Position numbers and translations under genes: made by a program
The notes under the pieces: generated by a model
What the model was told of the DNA's origin: nothing
Database searches by the model: none
What the model saw: only the letters and a program-made list of their open reading frames with translations
Shown here: positions 52,381-60,541 of the stretch, piece after piece
Layout: every line of letters begins with the position of its first letter
Numbering within the stretch: the first letter of the stretch is position 1
Source: Verrucomicrobiota bacterium
GTDB lineage: Bacteria; Verrucomicrobiota; Verrucomicrobiia; Opitutales; Opitutaceae
Reading direction: 5' to 3'
Assembly: GCA_023426435.1 (NCBI GenBank)
Contig: JAFAAS010000187.1
Span: 1-64,000 of the forward strand
Length of the DNA: 64,000 nucleotides

Positions 52381-53160
52381 TTAGGAATCTTGAGCGCGAG
52401 GGACGGTGAGGATTTCGGGGCCGTTCTCCGTCGTGAGAACCGTATGCTCGAAATGGGCCGAGGGAGATCCGTCGGCGGTCACGCACGTCCAGCCATCTGA
52501 AAGGATCTTCGTCTTATGGCCGCCGAGATTTACCATGGGCTCGATCGCGAGTGTCATGCCGGGCTTGATACGATCGCCGGAACCGCGCCGGCCGAAGTTC
52601 GGAATTTCGGGAGGTTCGTGCATCGAAGCGCCGACGCCGTGACCGACCATGTCGCGGACGACGCTGAAGCCATTGGATTCGACGTGTTGCTGGATCGCGT
52701 GAGAGATATCGCCGATGCGATTTCCGACGACGGCCTGGCGGATGCCAAGATCGAGGGCTTCGCGGCTGACGCGAAGGAGTCGCTCGAGGCCGGGCTGGAT
52801 GTTACCGACGGGCACGGTGTAGGCGTTGTCGCCGACGTATCCGTTATACCATACAACGATGTCGAGGGAGACGATGTCGCCATCGCGCAGGACGCGTCGA
52901 AACGACGGGATGCCGTGAACGACTTCGTCGTTGACCGAGATGCAGGTATGCGCCGGGTAGCGATGATGGCCGTGTTGGTAGCCGTAACAGGCGCTGCGGG
53001 CTCCGAGGCGCGCGATCCAATCGCGTCCAGCCTCTTCCAAGTCTTGCGTAGTGATGCCAGGGCGCACGAGCGGCTTGAGGTTCTCAAGCACCGTCGCGGC
53101 GATGGCGCACGCCTCGCGCATTTTCGCGATTCCATCTTTCGATTTGATCGGGATCGTCAT
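52381..53160 (-). CDS. map: Methionine aminopeptidase, type I
   Basis: Removes the N-terminal Met from nascent proteins. The 259-residue protein has the metal-binding Asp pair (SLDIVVWYNGYVGDNAYT), His in DMVGHGVGASMHEPPEIPNFG, and Glu in MTLAIEPMVNLG and HFEHTVL. Near residue 65 the loop reads GYQHGHHRYPAHTCISVN, a few residues longer than the common GYHGFPASIC. Its ATG overlaps the stop of the adenylate-kinase-like gene by 4 nt. Confidence 0.96.
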   Translation of the reverse strand: MTIPIKSKDGIAKMREACAIAATVLENLKPLVRPGITTQDLEEAGRDWIARLGARSACYGYQHGHHRYPAHTCISVNDEVVHGIPSFRRVLRDGDIVSLDIVVWYNGYVGDNAYTVPVGNIQPGLERLLRVSREALDLGIRQAVVGNRIGDISHAIQQHVESNGFSVVRDMVGHGVGASMHEPPEIPNFGRRGSGDRIKPGMTLAIEPMVNLGGHKTKILSDGWTCVTADGSPSAHFEHTVLTTENGPEILTVPRAQDS

Positions 53161-53585
53161 GCGGCAAGGTCGCCGGCCTCAAGGACGAGGCCGAGCGTGC
53201 GATAATGTTCAACGAGCGACTCGCTGGAGCCGGTGCCGGCGAGAACCCCATCGAGGGATTCGTCGCGAGCGTCGAGCCATTCGTCGAACACTTTAGCTTG
53301 GAGCAGCGTAGCCGGGAATTCTGTGAGAAGAAATCCCGCATCAGGTTTGCGCGTGAAGAACCACTTTCGCATCGGGGCGAGTGTGGCCGCTTCTTCCGCC
53401 GCGGCCGAAGCCGGGCGACGCGAAATCTCCGACCGCATCAGTTTGGCGGGAGAGACGTGCTCAAGATTCAAAGAACGGGCTCGGTCCATCAGCTTTTCGA
53501 AGGGAAAAACGGGTGAACCGAGGACAAGGAGCTTGGTTTTGGCGTGAAGGCCGAGCCGAGCGAAAAGGTCGTTGATGGGGGCCAT
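53157..53585 (-). CDS. Degenerate adenylate-kinase-like protein at the adk locus
   Basis: Protein of 142 residues between secY and map, where adk lies in many bacteria. I read remnants of the Adk fold. KLLVLGSPVFPFEKLMDRARSLNLEHVSPAKLMRSEISRR parallels the P-loop/NMP-domain start, but the Walker A GxxGxGKGT has become GSPVFPFEKL. GFLLTEFPATLLQAKVFDEWL parallels the 'GFLLDGFPRT' AMP-binding motif, with the key Arg replaced by Ala. LVEHYRTLGLVLEAGD parallels the family C-terminus. The LID domain is missing. Catalysis is therefore unlikely. The reading frame is intact and coupled to map by ATGA, which argues for a kept, repurposed protein rather than decay. The relationship is my alignment by eye. 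Confidence 0.6.
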   Translation of the reverse strand: MAPINDLFARLGLHAKTKLLVLGSPVFPFEKLMDRARSLNLEHVSPAKLMRSEISRRPASAAAEEAATLAPMRKWFFTRKPDAGFLLTEFPATLLQAKVFDEWLDARDESLDGVLAGTGSSESLVEHYRTLGLVLEAGDLAA

Positions 53586-53603
53586 CGCCACCCGAGTAAA
53601 GCA

Positions 53604-55106
53604 CTAAAGTGCGAACCGTTGGATGGCCCACGCCGCGATGCCGACCAAGAAGATCGCCGTGACGGGAAGACCAAGTTTCAGCAAGGCTTCGGAGCTGACG
53701 GCCTCGCCGCTCATGCCGGTTGGAGTCGCACTGCGCGCCCGGATACGGCCCTTCTTCAAGAAGCCGTCGTAGTGGCGTTGCAGCAGGAAGGTCTCGACCT
53801 GGCGCATGGTGTCGAGGACGACGCCCACCGTGATCAACATGCCGGTGCCGCCGAAGAAGATCGCGATGCGTTGCGGAACGTTGAGTTCGAACAGCAACAC
53901 ATCCGGCATCACGGCAATGACCGTCAGGAAGATCGCACCCGCCAAGGTGAGGCGCGTCATGATGAAGTCCAGGAACTGAGCCGTCGGCTCGCCGGGGCGC
54001 ACGCCGGGGACGTAGCCGCCGTATTTCTTCAAGTCGTCGGCGATCTGGATCGGTTTGAACATCACGGACACCCAGAAGTAGCTGAAGAAAAGGATCAGCG
54101 AGGTGTAGATGAGGTAGTAAACCCAGTTGCCACTGACGAGCTTCTCGGAGAATTCGACAAGGAACTTGATGTTAAACGCCGCGCCGAGCTGGGAGAAAAT
54201 CTGCTGCGGGAAGAGGAGAATCGCACTCGCGAAGATCACGGGCATGACGCCGGAGTAGTTGACCTTCAAAGGAAGGAACGAGCTTTGACCGCCCATGACC
54301 TTGTTGCCGACCACGCGTTTCGCGTATTGGACCGGGATCTTCCGCTGGCCTTGGACGACCATGATGATTCCCATCACCACGACGATGAAGAGCGCGAGCA
54401 TGATGACGGCCTGCGGAACGCCGAGGTTGGGGCCGGTGCCGACCGGGCGGAAGAAGAGCTGGTAGGTTTGCGCCGCGGCGCCGGGGATGTCGGCCAGAAT
54501 GCCGACGGTAATCAGGAGCGAGACGCCGTTGCCGATGCCTCGCTGCGTGATCTGTTCGCCGAGCCACATCAGCAGCATCGTGCCCGCGGTCATGAAGATC
54601 ACCGATGTTATCAGGAAGCTGACTTTGCTTACTATGACGATACTCCCGTATGTGTTTACGTCGTAGCCGGGGAAGAGCCGTCCGGGATTCTCCAAAGCCA
54701 GAATCAGCAGCGTGCCTTGCACCAAGCAGATCAGGACGGTCGCGTAGCGGGTGTATTGCGTCAGCTTCTGCCGGCCGACGTCACCTTCCTGCTGCAAACG
54801 GCTCAGCGCCGGCACCACCGCGGTCATCAACTGAAAGATGATGGACGCGCTGATGTAAGGCATGATGCCCAATGCGCAGATCGCGCCCTTCGTGAGCGCG
54901 CCGCCGGTGAACATGTTGTAGAGGCCGACGAGCGTGCCTTCGCCCTGCGCCGTCTGATCGGCGAAGAAGTGCTGCAACGGACCGGGATCGATGCCGGGCA
55001 GCGGAATGTTGGCACCCACGCGAGCGACAAACAAAAGCGCGAGCGTGTAGAAGATCCGCGAGCGAAGCTCCGGAATCTTCAGCGAATTGGTGAAGGCGGA
55101 AAACAT
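53604..55106 (-). CDS. secY: Preprotein translocase channel SecY
   Basis: Ten-helix channel partner of SecA. The 500-residue protein is somewhat longer than E. coli SecY (443), mainly in loops. It shows ARVGANIPLPGIDPGPLQHFF, the plug and lateral-gate region GALTKGAICALGIMPYISASIIFQLM, TQRGIGNGVSLLITVGI, QRKIPVQYAKRVVG and YVPGVRPGEPTAQFLDFIMTRLTLAGAIFL. It is in its normal place after rplO. Confidence 0.97.
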   Translation of the reverse strand: MFSAFTNSLKIPELRSRIFYTLALLFVARVGANIPLPGIDPGPLQHFFADQTAQGEGTLVGLYNMFTGGALTKGAICALGIMPYISASIIFQLMTAVVPALSRLQQEGDVGRQKLTQYTRYATVLICLVQGTLLILALENPGRLFPGYDVNTYGSIVIVSKVSFLITSVIFMTAGTMLLMWLGEQITQRGIGNGVSLLITVGILADIPGAAAQTYQLFFRPVGTGPNLGVPQAVIMLALFIVVVMGIIMVVQGQRKIPVQYAKRVVGNKVMGGQSSFLPLKVNYSGVMPVIFASAILLFPQQIFSQLGAAFNIKFLVEFSEKLVSGNWVYYLIYTSLILFFSYFWVSVMFKPIQIADDLKKYGGYVPGVRPGEPTAQFLDFIMTRLTLAGAIFLTVIAVMPDVLLFELNVPQRIAIFFGGTGMLITVGVVLDTMRQVETFLLQRHYDGFLKKGRIRARSATPTGMSGEAVSSEALLKLGLPVTAIFLVGIAAWAIQRFAL

Positions 55107-55111
55107 TGGGA

Positions 55112-55198
55112 GTTTCGAATTTCGATTTCCGATTTTCGATTCGTCAAACCTGATTCAGGCGCCGCCCGAATCGAAAATCCGAGATCGAAAATCGAAAA
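55112..55198. repeat. AT-rich heptamer repeats as inverted arms, secY-rplO spacer
   Basis: GATTTTCGATTCG (55131-55143) and CGAATCGAAAATC (55167-55179) form a perfect 13-bp stem within longer arms (55112-55143 and 55167-55198). The 23-nt loop itself contains CCTGA/TTCAGG. It forms a large hairpin in the polycistronic mRNA between rplO and secY. Confidence 0.75.
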
Positions 55199-55204
55199 GG
55201 GCCG

Positions 55205-55651
55205 TTAGGCCGTAATCGCCTGACCGCCCGCCTTTTCGATCTTGGCCTTGGCGGACTCGGAGAACTTGGCGGCGGTGACCTTCAGCGCACGGCCGATTTC
55301 GCCGTTGCCGAGGATCTTGACCGACTTTTCGCCGGCGCGGATCAGGCCGTTGGCGGCGAGGACTTCCGCGGTGACTTCGTTGACGCTTGCGTCGAGCGAC
55401 GCGAGATCGCCGACGTTCACGATCGGAAGCTCGGTGCGGAAGTTGAATTGGTTGAAGCCGCGGTGCGGGAGCTTGCGGTAGAGGGGCATCTGGCCGCCTT
55501 CGAAACCGGGGCGGATACTGCCGCCGGAGCGGGCCGTCTGGCCCTTGCCGCCGCGACCGGAGGTCTTGCCGTGGCCGCCGCCTTCGCCGCAGCCAACGCG
55601 CTTCTTGCGGTGCACGGCACCGGGGACGTTCTTGAGTTCGTGGAGTTTCAT
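55205..55651 (-). CDS. rplO: Ribosomal protein L15
   Basis: Late-assembly 50S protein. The 148-residue protein shows the Gly/Arg-rich N-terminus (KRVGCGEGGGHGKTSGRGGKGQTARSG) and the KVTAAKFSESAKAKIEKAGG ending. rpmD (L30), normally just upstream between rpsE and rplO, is missing; the 118-nt spacer there holds no reading frame of that kind. Confidence 0.97.
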   Translation of the reverse strand: MKLHELKNVPGAVHRKKRVGCGEGGGHGKTSGRGGKGQTARSGGSIRPGFEGGQMPLYRKLPHRGFNQFNFRTELPIVNVGDLASLDASVNEVTAEVLAANGLIRAGEKSVKILGNGEIGRALKVTAAKFSESAKAKIEKAGGQAITA

Positions 55652-55769
55652 TGGGTTCCTCTATGGGCGCCCTGCTCCGCTTCGTTCGCGCGGAGAGGAC
55701 TCGGATTTGTAGTGAAAATTCGGATGCGGAAAGGACGTCTCGAAGAGGCGTCCTTCCCGGGCGCGGCGA

Positions 55770-56405
55770 TTATTTGCGGAGGGCCGAAATGTCGTCGCGG
55801 AGCCGGAGTTGCAGCAGGCCGTTGAGCGTGGCGTGCACGACGGCGATGTGGTTGTTGGAACCCATCGATTTCGTGAGCACGTTCTTGACGCCGGCCGCCT
55901 CGAGGACCGCGCGGACGCCGCCGCCGGCGATGAGGCCGGTGCCGGTCGTGGCGGGCCGGAGGAGGACTTTGCCGCCGTCGGCGATACCGAGCACGTCGTG
56001 GGGAATCGTGTCGCCCTTGAGCTTCACGTTGACCATGTGCTTGTGGGCGTTGGCGGTGCCCTTCTTGATCGCGTCGGGAACTTCGTTGGCCTTGCCGTAG
56101 CCGATGCCGATCTTGCCCTTGCCGTCGCCGACAACGGCGAGCGCGGCGAAGCTGAAGCGGCGGCCACCCTTGACGACCTTGGCGCAGCGGTTGATGAAGA
56201 CGACCTTCTCGATCATCTGCGGGCCGTCGCCCTCCTGGGGGCGATCGCGGTTGTCGCGGCGTTGACCGCCGGGGCCGCCACGGTTCGGACCACCGCGATT
56301 GGGGCCGCGGTTGAACTGACGGGGCTGGCGCGTCGGAGCGGAAGGAGTGGTTGTCTCGGGAGCGGCGGCTTCGGGAGCGGGCGCGGAAGTGGGTTCGGTG
56401 CTCAT
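55770..56405 (-). CDS. rpsE: Ribosomal protein S5, with Arg/Gly-rich N-terminal tail
   Basis: 30S protein involved in decoding accuracy. Of 211 residues the normal S5 starts near 62 (MIEKVVFINRCAKVVKGGRRFSFAALAVVGDG). Before it lie an Ala/Pro/Thr stretch and an RGG-like segment (NRGPNRGGPNRGGPGGQRRD). The end (LLQLRLRDDISALRK) is normal. The ATG at 56405 was chosen; the frame is open to 56429, overlapping rplR. Confidence 0.95.
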   Translation of the reverse strand: MSTEPTSAPAPEAAAPETTTPSAPTRQPRQFNRGPNRGGPNRGGPGGQRRDNRDRPQEGDGPQMIEKVVFINRCAKVVKGGRRFSFAALAVVGDGKGKIGIGYGKANEVPDAIKKGTANAHKHMVNVKLKGDTIPHDVLGIADGGKVLLRPATTGTGLIAGGGVRAVLEAAGVKNVLTKSMGSNNHIAVVHATLNGLLQLRLRDDISALRK

Positions 56406-56412
56406 GCGGTTT

Positions 56413-56778
56413 TTAGAATTGGAGACCACCTTCGCGCGCGGCGTCGGCGAATTGTTTCACTTTGCCATGATAGCGAGCGCCGCTGCGGTCGAAGACGACC
56501 GAGCTGATGCCGGCCGCTTTCGCCTTTTCGGCGAACGCCGTGCCGAGCGCTTTGGCGCCGGCGAGGTTGGCGGCGAGCTTCTGCTTGCGCAGCTCGGCAT
56601 CGAGCGTGCCGAGAAACACGAGCGTGGCGCCCTTGTCGTCGTCGATCGCTTGAGCGTAGATGTGCTTCGTCGTGAAACGCACGGCGAGACGCGGGCGGGC
56701 GGCGGTGCCTTGAACTTTCTTGCGAATTCTCCAGCGGCGTTTCTGCAGGAGATCGGCTTTGCGAATGGTATTGCTCAT
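56413..56778 (-). CDS. rplR: Ribosomal protein L18
   Basis: 5S rRNA-binding protein. The 121-residue protein shows RKKVQGTAARPRLAVRFTTKHIYAQAIDDDKG and the normal ending FDRSGARYHGKVKQFADAAREGGLQF. It lies between rplF and rpsE. Confidence 0.97.
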   Translation of the reverse strand: MSNTIRKADLLQKRRWRIRKKVQGTAARPRLAVRFTTKHIYAQAIDDDKGATLVFLGTLDAELRKQKLAANLAGAKALGTAFAEKAKAAGISSVVFDRSGARYHGKVKQFADAAREGGLQF

Positions 56779-56807
56779 CGGAGCGAAGATTTTGCTGAGG
56801 TTGAACG

Positions 56808-57344
56808 TTAGGCGACGGTCTTGCCTTCCTTGCGGCGGACGCGCTCGCCGACGATGCGCACGCCCTTGCCCTTGTAGGGTTCCGGCGGGTAGTAGCCGCG
56901 GATTTCCGCGGTGACGGCTCCGACGAGCTGCTTGTCCGCGCCCTCGACCTTGACCTTCGTCTGGTCGGTGACGGTGACTTTGATGCCCTCGGGGATGTCC
57001 ATCAGAATCGGGTGCGAGTAGCCGAGCGCGAGGTCGAGCTGCTTGCCCTTGAGGGCGGCCTTGAAACCGACGCCCTGAATTTCGAGCTCCTTCACATAGC
57101 CTTCCGAAACGCCTTTGACCATGCCGGCGACGACGGAGCGGACGGTGCCATACATCGCGTTCGCGAAGCGGCTCTCCTCGGTGGGAGCGAAGGTGATCTT
57201 CTTGTCACCGACGGTGACTTTCACGACGGGAGCGAAGGACTTCTGGACCTTGCCCTTGGGACCCTCGACGAGAACGACGCCGTTGTTGACGGACACCTTC
57301 ACTTTGTCGGGGATGGAAACGGGTTGTTTGCCGATGCGGCTCAT
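56808..57344 (-). CDS. rplF: Ribosomal protein L6
   Basis: 50S stalk-base protein of 178 residues. It opens MSRIGKQPVSIPDKVKVSVNNGVV and ends with the signature PPEPYKGKGVRIVGERVRRKEGKT. Confidence 0.98.
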   Translation of the reverse strand: MSRIGKQPVSIPDKVKVSVNNGVVLVEGPKGKVQKSFAPVVKVTVGDKKITFAPTEESRFANAMYGTVRSVVAGMVKGVSEGYVKELEIQGVGFKAALKGKQLDLALGYSHPILMDIPEGIKVTVTDQTKVKVEGADKQLVGAVTAEIRGYYPPEPYKGKGVRIVGERVRRKEGKTVA

Positions 57345-57356
57345 GTTCTTGGCAGG

Positions 57357-57749
57357 TTACCAGACGTTGCAGATCAGTTCGCCACCGGCCTTGTTGCGGC
57401 GGCAATCGGCGTCCTTCATCAAGCCTTTCGAGGTCGAGACGATGCTGATGCCGAGGCCGTTGAGGACGCGCGGGATTTCCGTGTAGCCAAAATAGAGGCG
57501 GCGGCCGGGCGTGGAAACGCGGGTGAGGCCGGTGATGGCGGGAGCGCCGTCGACGTATTTCAACGCGACGATGAGGGTCTTGTGACCCGCTTCGCTGGTG
57601 CCGGTCCGGTAGTCGGCGATGTAGCCTTCGGCCTTGAGGATGGCGGCGATCGCTTCGCGCAACTTGGAGTGCGGCGAGGTGGTCTCGGCCTGTTGGGCGC
57701 GCGACGCATTGCGGAGGCGCGTCAGAAAATCACTGATCGGGTCGGTCAT
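57357..57749 (-). CDS. rpsH: Ribosomal protein S8
   Basis: 16S-binding protein and classic regulator of the spc operon. The 130-residue protein shows DPISDFLTRLRNASRA, VSTPGRRLYFGYTEIPRVLNGLGISIVSTSKGLM, and ends GGELICNVW, close to the usual GGEVLCYVW. Confidence 0.98.
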   Translation of the reverse strand: MTDPISDFLTRLRNASRAQQAETTSPHSKLREAIAAILKAEGYIADYRTGTSEAGHKTLIVALKYVDGAPAITGLTRVSTPGRRLYFGYTEIPRVLNGLGISIVSTSKGLMKDADCRRNKAGGELICNVW

Positions 57750-57808
57750 GGGATGGATGTTTGAATGCGGCCGCGCGGGTCATATCCGACCCCCGTGGGC
57801 CAAAGGAA

Positions 57809-58114
57809 TTACCAGGAGGATTTCGTGACGCCCGGGATCTTGCCGGCGAGTGCGAGCTCGCGGAATTGGATACGGGAGACGCCGAACTTGCGGTTGTAGG
57901 CGCGCGGGCGGCCGCTGAGCGAGCAGCGGTTGCGAACGCGGACCGGGGACGAATTCTTCGGAAGCTTCTGGAGCTTCTTCTGGGCGGCGAAAAACTCCTC
58001 GTCGGTGGTGGCGGGATTCAGGAGGGTCGCCTTCAGCTCGGCGCGTTTGGCGCTGAACTTGGCGACGAGACGCTTGCGCTTTTCGTTGCGCTCGATGGCG
58101 GAGGTCTTGGGCAT
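57809..58114 (-). CDS. rpsN: Ribosomal protein S14, zinc-free long form
   Basis: 30S head protein of 101 residues. It is the long type without the CxxC zinc pairs; only one Cys is present, in VRVRNRCSLSGRPRAYNRKFGVSRIQFRELALAGKIPGVTKSSW. Confidence 0.97.
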   Translation of the reverse strand: MPKTSAIERNEKRKRLVAKFSAKRAELKATLLNPATTDEEFFAAQKKLQKLPKNSSPVRVRNRCSLSGRPRAYNRKFGVSRIQFRELALAGKIPGVTKSSW

Positions 58115-58126
58115 GGTCGTTAGAAA

Positions 58127-58696
58127 TTAGGCGGCTTTGGGCGCTGCACCTTCCGCGCGGCGGAACGGCATTCCGAGCAGGCGGAGGAGCTCGCGGCCTT
58201 CATCGTCCGTCTTGGCGCTGGTCACGAACGTGACGTCGAGGCCCATGTGCTTCTTCACGTTTTCCACGGTGATTTCCGGGAAGATCGTGTGGTCGGTGAT
58301 GCCGAGATTGTAATTGCCCTGGCCGTCCAGCTTGGAACCGACGCCGCGGAAGTCGCGGATGGTCGGAAGAGCGACGGCGATGAGGCGTTGGAGGAACTCC
58401 CACATCGAGGGGCCGCGCAGCGTGACGCTGCAGCCGACGACTTGATTGGGCTTCAGCTTGAAGTTCGCGATGGCGCGGCGGGACTTGTTGAGGATCGGCT
58501 TCTGGCCGGCGATGAGGCCCAGGTCGCGCTGGATGTCGCTGATTTGATTCTTGTCGGCGTCGGAATCGATGCCGGTGTTCAGCACGATCTTCAGCAGGCG
58601 CGGAACTTGATGCTTATTCTTGTAGCCGCGGCTCTTGACGAGCTCAGGGGCAACCTGCTCGACGTAAACTTTTTTGAGGGAGGGAACGTAGCTCAT
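58127..58696 (-). CDS. rplE: Ribosomal protein L5
   Basis: 5S rRNA-binding protein at the central protuberance. The 189-residue protein shows KIVLNTGIDSDADKNQI, GQKPILNKSRRAIANFKLK, VTLRGPSMWEFLQRLIAVALPTIRDFRGV and GNYNLGITDHTIFPEI. The 108-nt spacer to rplX holds no gene. Confidence 0.98.
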   Translation of the reverse strand: MSYVPSLKKVYVEQVAPELVKSRGYKNKHQVPRLLKIVLNTGIDSDADKNQISDIQRDLGLIAGQKPILNKSRRAIANFKLKPNQVVGCSVTLRGPSMWEFLQRLIAVALPTIRDFRGVGSKLDGQGNYNLGITDHTIFPEITVENVKKHMGLDVTFVTSAKTDDEGRELLRLLGMPFRRAEGAAPKAA

Positions 58697-58804
58697 TTGG
58701 ATGTGCCCGCGATTACCGACCGCGAGGCGATTGAGAGTGATGTGAGAGTAGAAAAGCGCTCAGTAACGCAGGCGCGGGGCCGGCTTGGCAAGCGCTGTTT
58801 CGCG

Positions 58805-59080
58805 TCAGGCTTTGGAGGCTTCGGGTTTCTTGCGTTTGCTGGCGTCGAAGACCGATTGCAGCATCAGGTTGCTGATGGCGATCGAGCCTTCGCGCTCGGC
58901 GATGGTGCCCTGCGGATGCTCCTGCGACTTCTTGAGGTGGCGCTTGATCATGCCGAGGCCTTCGACGCGGGCGCGCTGCTTCGACGGGAGGATCTCGAGG
59001 ATCTTGCCCGACTTGCCCTTTTGGGAGCCGGCGATGACGACGACCTGGTCGCCGCGTTTGACGTGAAATTTCTGGGCCAT
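58805..59080 (-). CDS. rplX: Ribosomal protein L24
   Basis: Assembly initiator of the 50S subunit. The 91-residue protein has the KOW motif in KRGDQVVVIAGSQKGKSGKILEI and the block RVEGLGMIKRHLKKSQEHPQGTIAEREGSIAISNLM. Confidence 0.97.
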   Translation of the reverse strand: MAQKFHVKRGDQVVVIAGSQKGKSGKILEILPSKQRARVEGLGMIKRHLKKSQEHPQGTIAEREGSIAISNLMLQSVFDASKRKKPEASKA

Positions 59081-59081
59081 G

Positions 59082-59447
59082 TTAGAGGACCTCCGGCGCG
59101 AGCGAGATGATCTTCATGAAGTTCTTCGCACGCAGTTCGCGGGCGACGGGGCCGAAGATGCGGGTGCCCTTCGGATTGTTGGTGGCGTCGATGATGACGA
59201 TGGCGTTGCTGTCGAAGCGCAGGTAGCTGCCGTCGGCACGACGGACGGGCGCCTTGGTGCGAACGACGACGGCCTTGTGGACCTCGCCCTTCTTCACGGT
59301 GGCTTCGGTGGAGCTTTGCTTGATGTGGACGGTGACGATGTCACCGACCGCGGCCGTGTCGGTGTTCTGGCCCTTGCGGGAGATCATCGCGGCTTTGCGG
59401 GCGCCGGTGTTGTCGGCGACGTCGAGAATGGAGCGCAGTTGAATCAT
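59082..59447 (-). CDS. rplN: Ribosomal protein L14
   Basis: 50S protein at the subunit interface. The 121-residue protein opens MIQLRSILDVADNTGARKAAMI and contains VRTKAPVRRADGSYLRFDSNAIVIIDATNNPKGTRIFGPVARELR. It ends 1 nt before rplX starts. Confidence 0.98.
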   Translation of the reverse strand: MIQLRSILDVADNTGARKAAMISRKGQNTDTAAVGDIVTVHIKQSSTEATVKKGEVHKAVVVRTKAPVRRADGSYLRFDSNAIVIIDATNNPKGTRIFGPVARELRAKNFMKIISLAPEVL

Positions 59448-59481
59448 GGCAGGCCTCCGGAGGTTTCAGTTGTTAAAAGGA

Positions 59482-59853
59482 TCAAGCCTGCGGAGCGGGC
59501 GTGGTGGTGGCGGACGTGTCGGCCGTCTTGGTGGGCACCTGGGCGGCAACGTCCGTTTCGGTGATGGCGAGAGCGTCGGTCGTGATGGCCTTTTCGAGGA
59601 CCGAAACGATGCGCCAGCGCTTGAGGCGGCTGAGCGGACGGGTTTCCATCACTTCGACCTTATCGCCGACCTTGGTCTCGTTCTTCTCGTCGTGGACGTG
59701 GAGAACGGTCTGGCGGTTGATGATCTTGTGGTAGAGCGGATGCGGCGACTTGTAGGCGACCGTGACTTTCACGGACTTGTCGCCGGAGCGGCTGCTGACG
59801 TGACCGACTTGGGTGCGGCGCTTGTTGCGTTGGCCGGGTGCGGGAGAGGACAT
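59482..59853 (-). CDS. rpsQ: Ribosomal protein S17, with C-terminal tail
   Basis: 16S-binding protein. Of 123 residues the core (RTQVGHVSSRSGDKSVKVTVAYKSPHPLYHKII ... VEVMETRPLSRLKRWRIVSVLE) is normal. About 35 extra C-terminal residues rich in Ala/Thr/Pro follow (VPTKTADTSATTTPAPQA). Confidence 0.97.
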   Translation of the reverse strand: MSSPAPGQRNKRRTQVGHVSSRSGDKSVKVTVAYKSPHPLYHKIINRQTVLHVHDEKNETKVGDKVEVMETRPLSRLKRWRIVSVLEKAITTDALAITETDVAAQVPTKTADTSATTTPAPQA

Positions 59854-59880
59854 GGCTTTGACTTAGTTGGGGCGCGGTGC

Positions 59881-60087
59881 TCAGGCAGCGGCCGGCGCTT
59901 TCTTCTTCTTTTCGTTCAGGATGGTTTCGAGGCGCGCGATGTCCTTCCGGAGGCTGCGGATCTCGTGGGTCTTCTCGACCTGGCCCGTGTGCTTGCGCAG
60001 ACGGAGCTGGAGGAGCTGCTCACGCGTCTCGCGGAGCTTGGTGGTGATCTCGGCCGGGGCGAGATCGCGGATTTCTTTGGAAGTCAT
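59881..60087 (-). CDS. rpmC: Ribosomal protein L29
   Basis: Exit-tunnel protein of 68 residues, a two-helix hairpin (EIRDLAPAEITTKLRETREQLLQLRLRKHTGQVEKTHEIRSLRKDIARLETIL). The C-terminus is a short Lys/Ala tail. Confidence 0.96.
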   Translation of the reverse strand: MTSKEIRDLAPAEITTKLRETREQLLQLRLRKHTGQVEKTHEIRSLRKDIARLETILNEKKKKAPAAA

Positions 60088-60113
60088 GACGGGCGTTCGG
60101 ACGTTGTTAAACT

Positions 60114-60536
60114 TTAGGCCGCGTTCGTGTCGCGTTGGATGAAGCGGCAGTGGAACGGCAGCTTCGCGTCGGCGAGGCGGAAAGCCTCCTTGGCGACGGT
60201 GGCGGGCACGCCGGCGAGTTCGAACAAGATCGCGCCGGGCTTGATGACGGCGACGTAGAACTCGACCGGGCCCTTACCTTGACCCATGCGGACTTCGGCG
60301 GGCTTTTTGGTGACGGGCTTGTGCGGGAAAACGCGGATCCAGAGTTTACCCTTGCGCTTCAGGTGGCGCGAGATGGTCACACGGGCCGCTTCGATCTGCT
60401 GACCGGTCATGGGGCCGCGGGTGAGGGACTGCAGGCCGTAATCGCCGAAGGCGAGCGTGTTGCCGCGCTTGGCATTACCGGAGCGCGTGCCTTTCTGCGT
60501 CTTACGGTATTTCGTGCGGGAGGGAGCGAGAGCCAT
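60114..60536 (-). CDS. rplP: Ribosomal protein L16
   Basis: 50S protein near the A site. The 140-residue protein shows MALAPSRTKYRKTQKGTRSGNAKRG, TRGPMTGQQIEAARVTISRHLKRKGKLWIRVFPHKPVTKKPAEVRMGQGKG and VEFYVAVIKPGAILFELAGV. Confidence 0.98.
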   Translation of the reverse strand: MALAPSRTKYRKTQKGTRSGNAKRGNTLAFGDYGLQSLTRGPMTGQQIEAARVTISRHLKRKGKLWIRVFPHKPVTKKPAEVRMGQGKGPVEFYVAVIKPGAILFELAGVPATVAKEAFRLADAKLPFHCRFIQRDTNAA

Positions 60537-60541
60537 GGGAA

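Noticed and set aside
55652..55769. Possible rpmD between rpsE and rplO
   Set aside because: The space is too short for L30 and no matching frame is present.
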